Positions 62,981 through 64,000 of a DNA stretch of 64,000 nucleotides are shown here, one piece after another (the stretch's first letter is position 1; every line of letters starts with the position of its first letter). Location of the stretch: positions 5,247,001-5,311,000 of the forward strand of contig NC_092578.1 of assembly GCF_037975245.1 (NCBI RefSeq), read 5' to 3'. Under the pieces are notes generated by a model, which ran no database searches, had not been told where the DNA came from, and saw only the letters and a list, made by a program, of their open reading frames with translations. This DNA comes from Apostichopus japonicus (Eukaryota; Echinodermata; Holothuroidea; Aspidochirotida; Stichopodidae). Position numbers and translations under genes: made by a program.

Positions 62981-63352
62981 ACATGTTCCCTGGACCTCAA
63001 TTGTTCTTTGCTAATAAATCATTTTAACTTTAAAGGGGGTTCGTTATGCAATAACTCGATGATATTTCTCATGAAAGTGAAAAGGAAATTTTTGAATGTA
63101 CTACTCTAATATAACAATTATAGAAAGATTGTCAATGGTCGGTTATACAGTAGTAAATATGTGGGGCAAAAATTGAAAAGTAAAGGGAGCTGAAAATATG
63201 AAAGAAAGTCATTCTGGGTATATATATCAACCTTTTTCCAATATTATGGTGGATGTCGATAGTCAACAAACTCTAGTCAGCCTATAAATAGTCTACATTA
63301 TACTGACTAATTATGCTTCTGTAAAGTTGTAAACACATGCAGCGTCTATGTT

Positions 63353-64000
63353 CTATCCAAAACGTATCGGTTTTTGAAAGACCCTCGGTGGAGGTTGTTC
63401 GGTTGTTCCTATAAAAGAAATGAAAAAATACGTAATAGAATTGTTCTTTTTAATAAGTCTATAATTGTTTTCATATCGACAATGCAGTCTTATGATCAAA
63501 ATGCTTAAGAAATTGAAAAATATATATATACTTTGAACCGTCATTCGTTTGTACTTTTTATAGGTGGTGTCGTTTAACAAACTATACCGCCAAATACATT
63601 GTATGGGATATACCACGTAGAAGTGTCTCTAGCCAGTGGTGTGCACAAATTTTCAAAAGGTGATGGGGGAAGGGAATCGAGTTGGGGGAGGGGGGGGGTT
63701 GGTCCCCCTGTATTATATCCTTAGTTTCTTAACCACAGATTACGTTATCCGTTTATTTGATGACATGATAACTTCATATATACCTTGACCTGGACACATA
63801 GATATGGACCCAGTTGTTGTGGAGAATGCTTCTGCACCGTTAGTGATTTCCATAGAGGAGGCGATAACCCGGAATTCGAAAACCCCATCAGAAGCCACGA
63901 TGCTCGCTGGAATTGACACGTTCACAGCGACTTGCGTTGTCGTCATAGTAACATTCGGGAAGGTACCAATGTAGCTGGAATTATCCGATAGTTCTAAAAT
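63353..64000 (-). CDS. C-terminal two exons of an unidentified gene (5' beyond window)
   Basis: The penultimate exon (63784 to beyond 64000) is open and encodes LSDNSSYIGTFPNVTMTTTQ, then VAVNVSIPASIVASDGVFEF and ends SISMCPGQ. The donor AAG|gtatat is phase 1. The last exon (63353-63408) follows tttatag, completes GTTEQPPPRVFQKPIRFG and ends in TAG. The alternation of hydrophobic residues (VAVNVSIPASI, FEFRVIASSM) suggests an extracellular beta-sandwich with N-glycosylation sites (NSS, NVT, NVS). I do not recognise the family. A GAIN-like or Ig-like fold is possible but unsupported. Confidence 0.55.

Larger units (their letters stand above)
51156..63352. other. Gene-poor, transposon-rich interval
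   Basis: Apart from the elements listed separately, 51156-63352 shows only short, codon-poor frames. 56040-56340 holds two diverged copies of a tgaagattaaaagaaataatcc/gaggattaaaagagataaatcc block (about 170 bp apart). 57000-59100 is AT-rich with no recognised repeat. G-rich runs occur at 55515, 59050 and 59345. Confidence 0.65.

Noticed and set aside
63632-63720. Possible hAT end (cagtggtgtgcacaaa)
   Set aside because: Only one end is visible between exons of the right-edge gene; no partner end or duplication.

Overview
The window is AT-rich metazoan DNA: split genes with GT/AG introns, LINE 3' ends, several hAT-type non-autonomous DNA transposons and tRNA-derived SINEs. Gene content suggests an aquatic invertebrate, most likely a non-vertebrate deuterostome such as an echinoderm. 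That assignment is inference; no rRNA or mitochondrial marker is present.

Positions 1-44616 (minus strand) hold one very large gene, read right to left, whose 3' end lies left of the window. I reconstructed 37 coding exons by hand. All junctions keep one reading frame and use GT/AG sites, giving about 12.5 kb of coding sequence (about 4,160 residues). Order: signal peptide, EMI, EGF-like, a run of tandemly duplicated Lys/Ser-rich 63-bp exons, three von Willebrand D assemblies (D1, D2, D', D3; each VWD-C8-TIL), six LDL-receptor class A modules, and two giant Thr-rich mucin exons made of 120-bp (40-residue) repeats. This order follows SCO-spondin and the gel-forming mucin/vWF family. The mucin blocks lie inside and after the LDLa block, and the Lys/Ser linker is an unusual addition. 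Introns carry relic or partial exon duplications (15.9-16.3 kb, 22.6-23.1 kb, 36.9 kb), so the gene appears to have grown by repeated exon duplication.

Positions 44617-49157 are intergenic, with AT cruciforms and a weak candidate promoter for the large gene. Positions 49158-51155 (plus strand) encode a complete two-exon rhodopsin-class GPCR of 338 residues with NRW in place of DRY. Positions 51156-63352 contain no gene I can support. They hold transposon remains: a palindromic 447-bp element with an 8-bp target duplication, a minus-strand LINE interrupted by a 433-bp hAT-like element, a second LINE fragment, and a 1.9-kb hAT-like element with another nested inside. The right edge (63353-64000, minus) carries the last two exons of another gene of unknown family.

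The large gene would make a secreted, disulfide-rich, heavily O-glycosylated matrix or fibre protein. The GPCR is divergently oriented to it, with no evident functional link.
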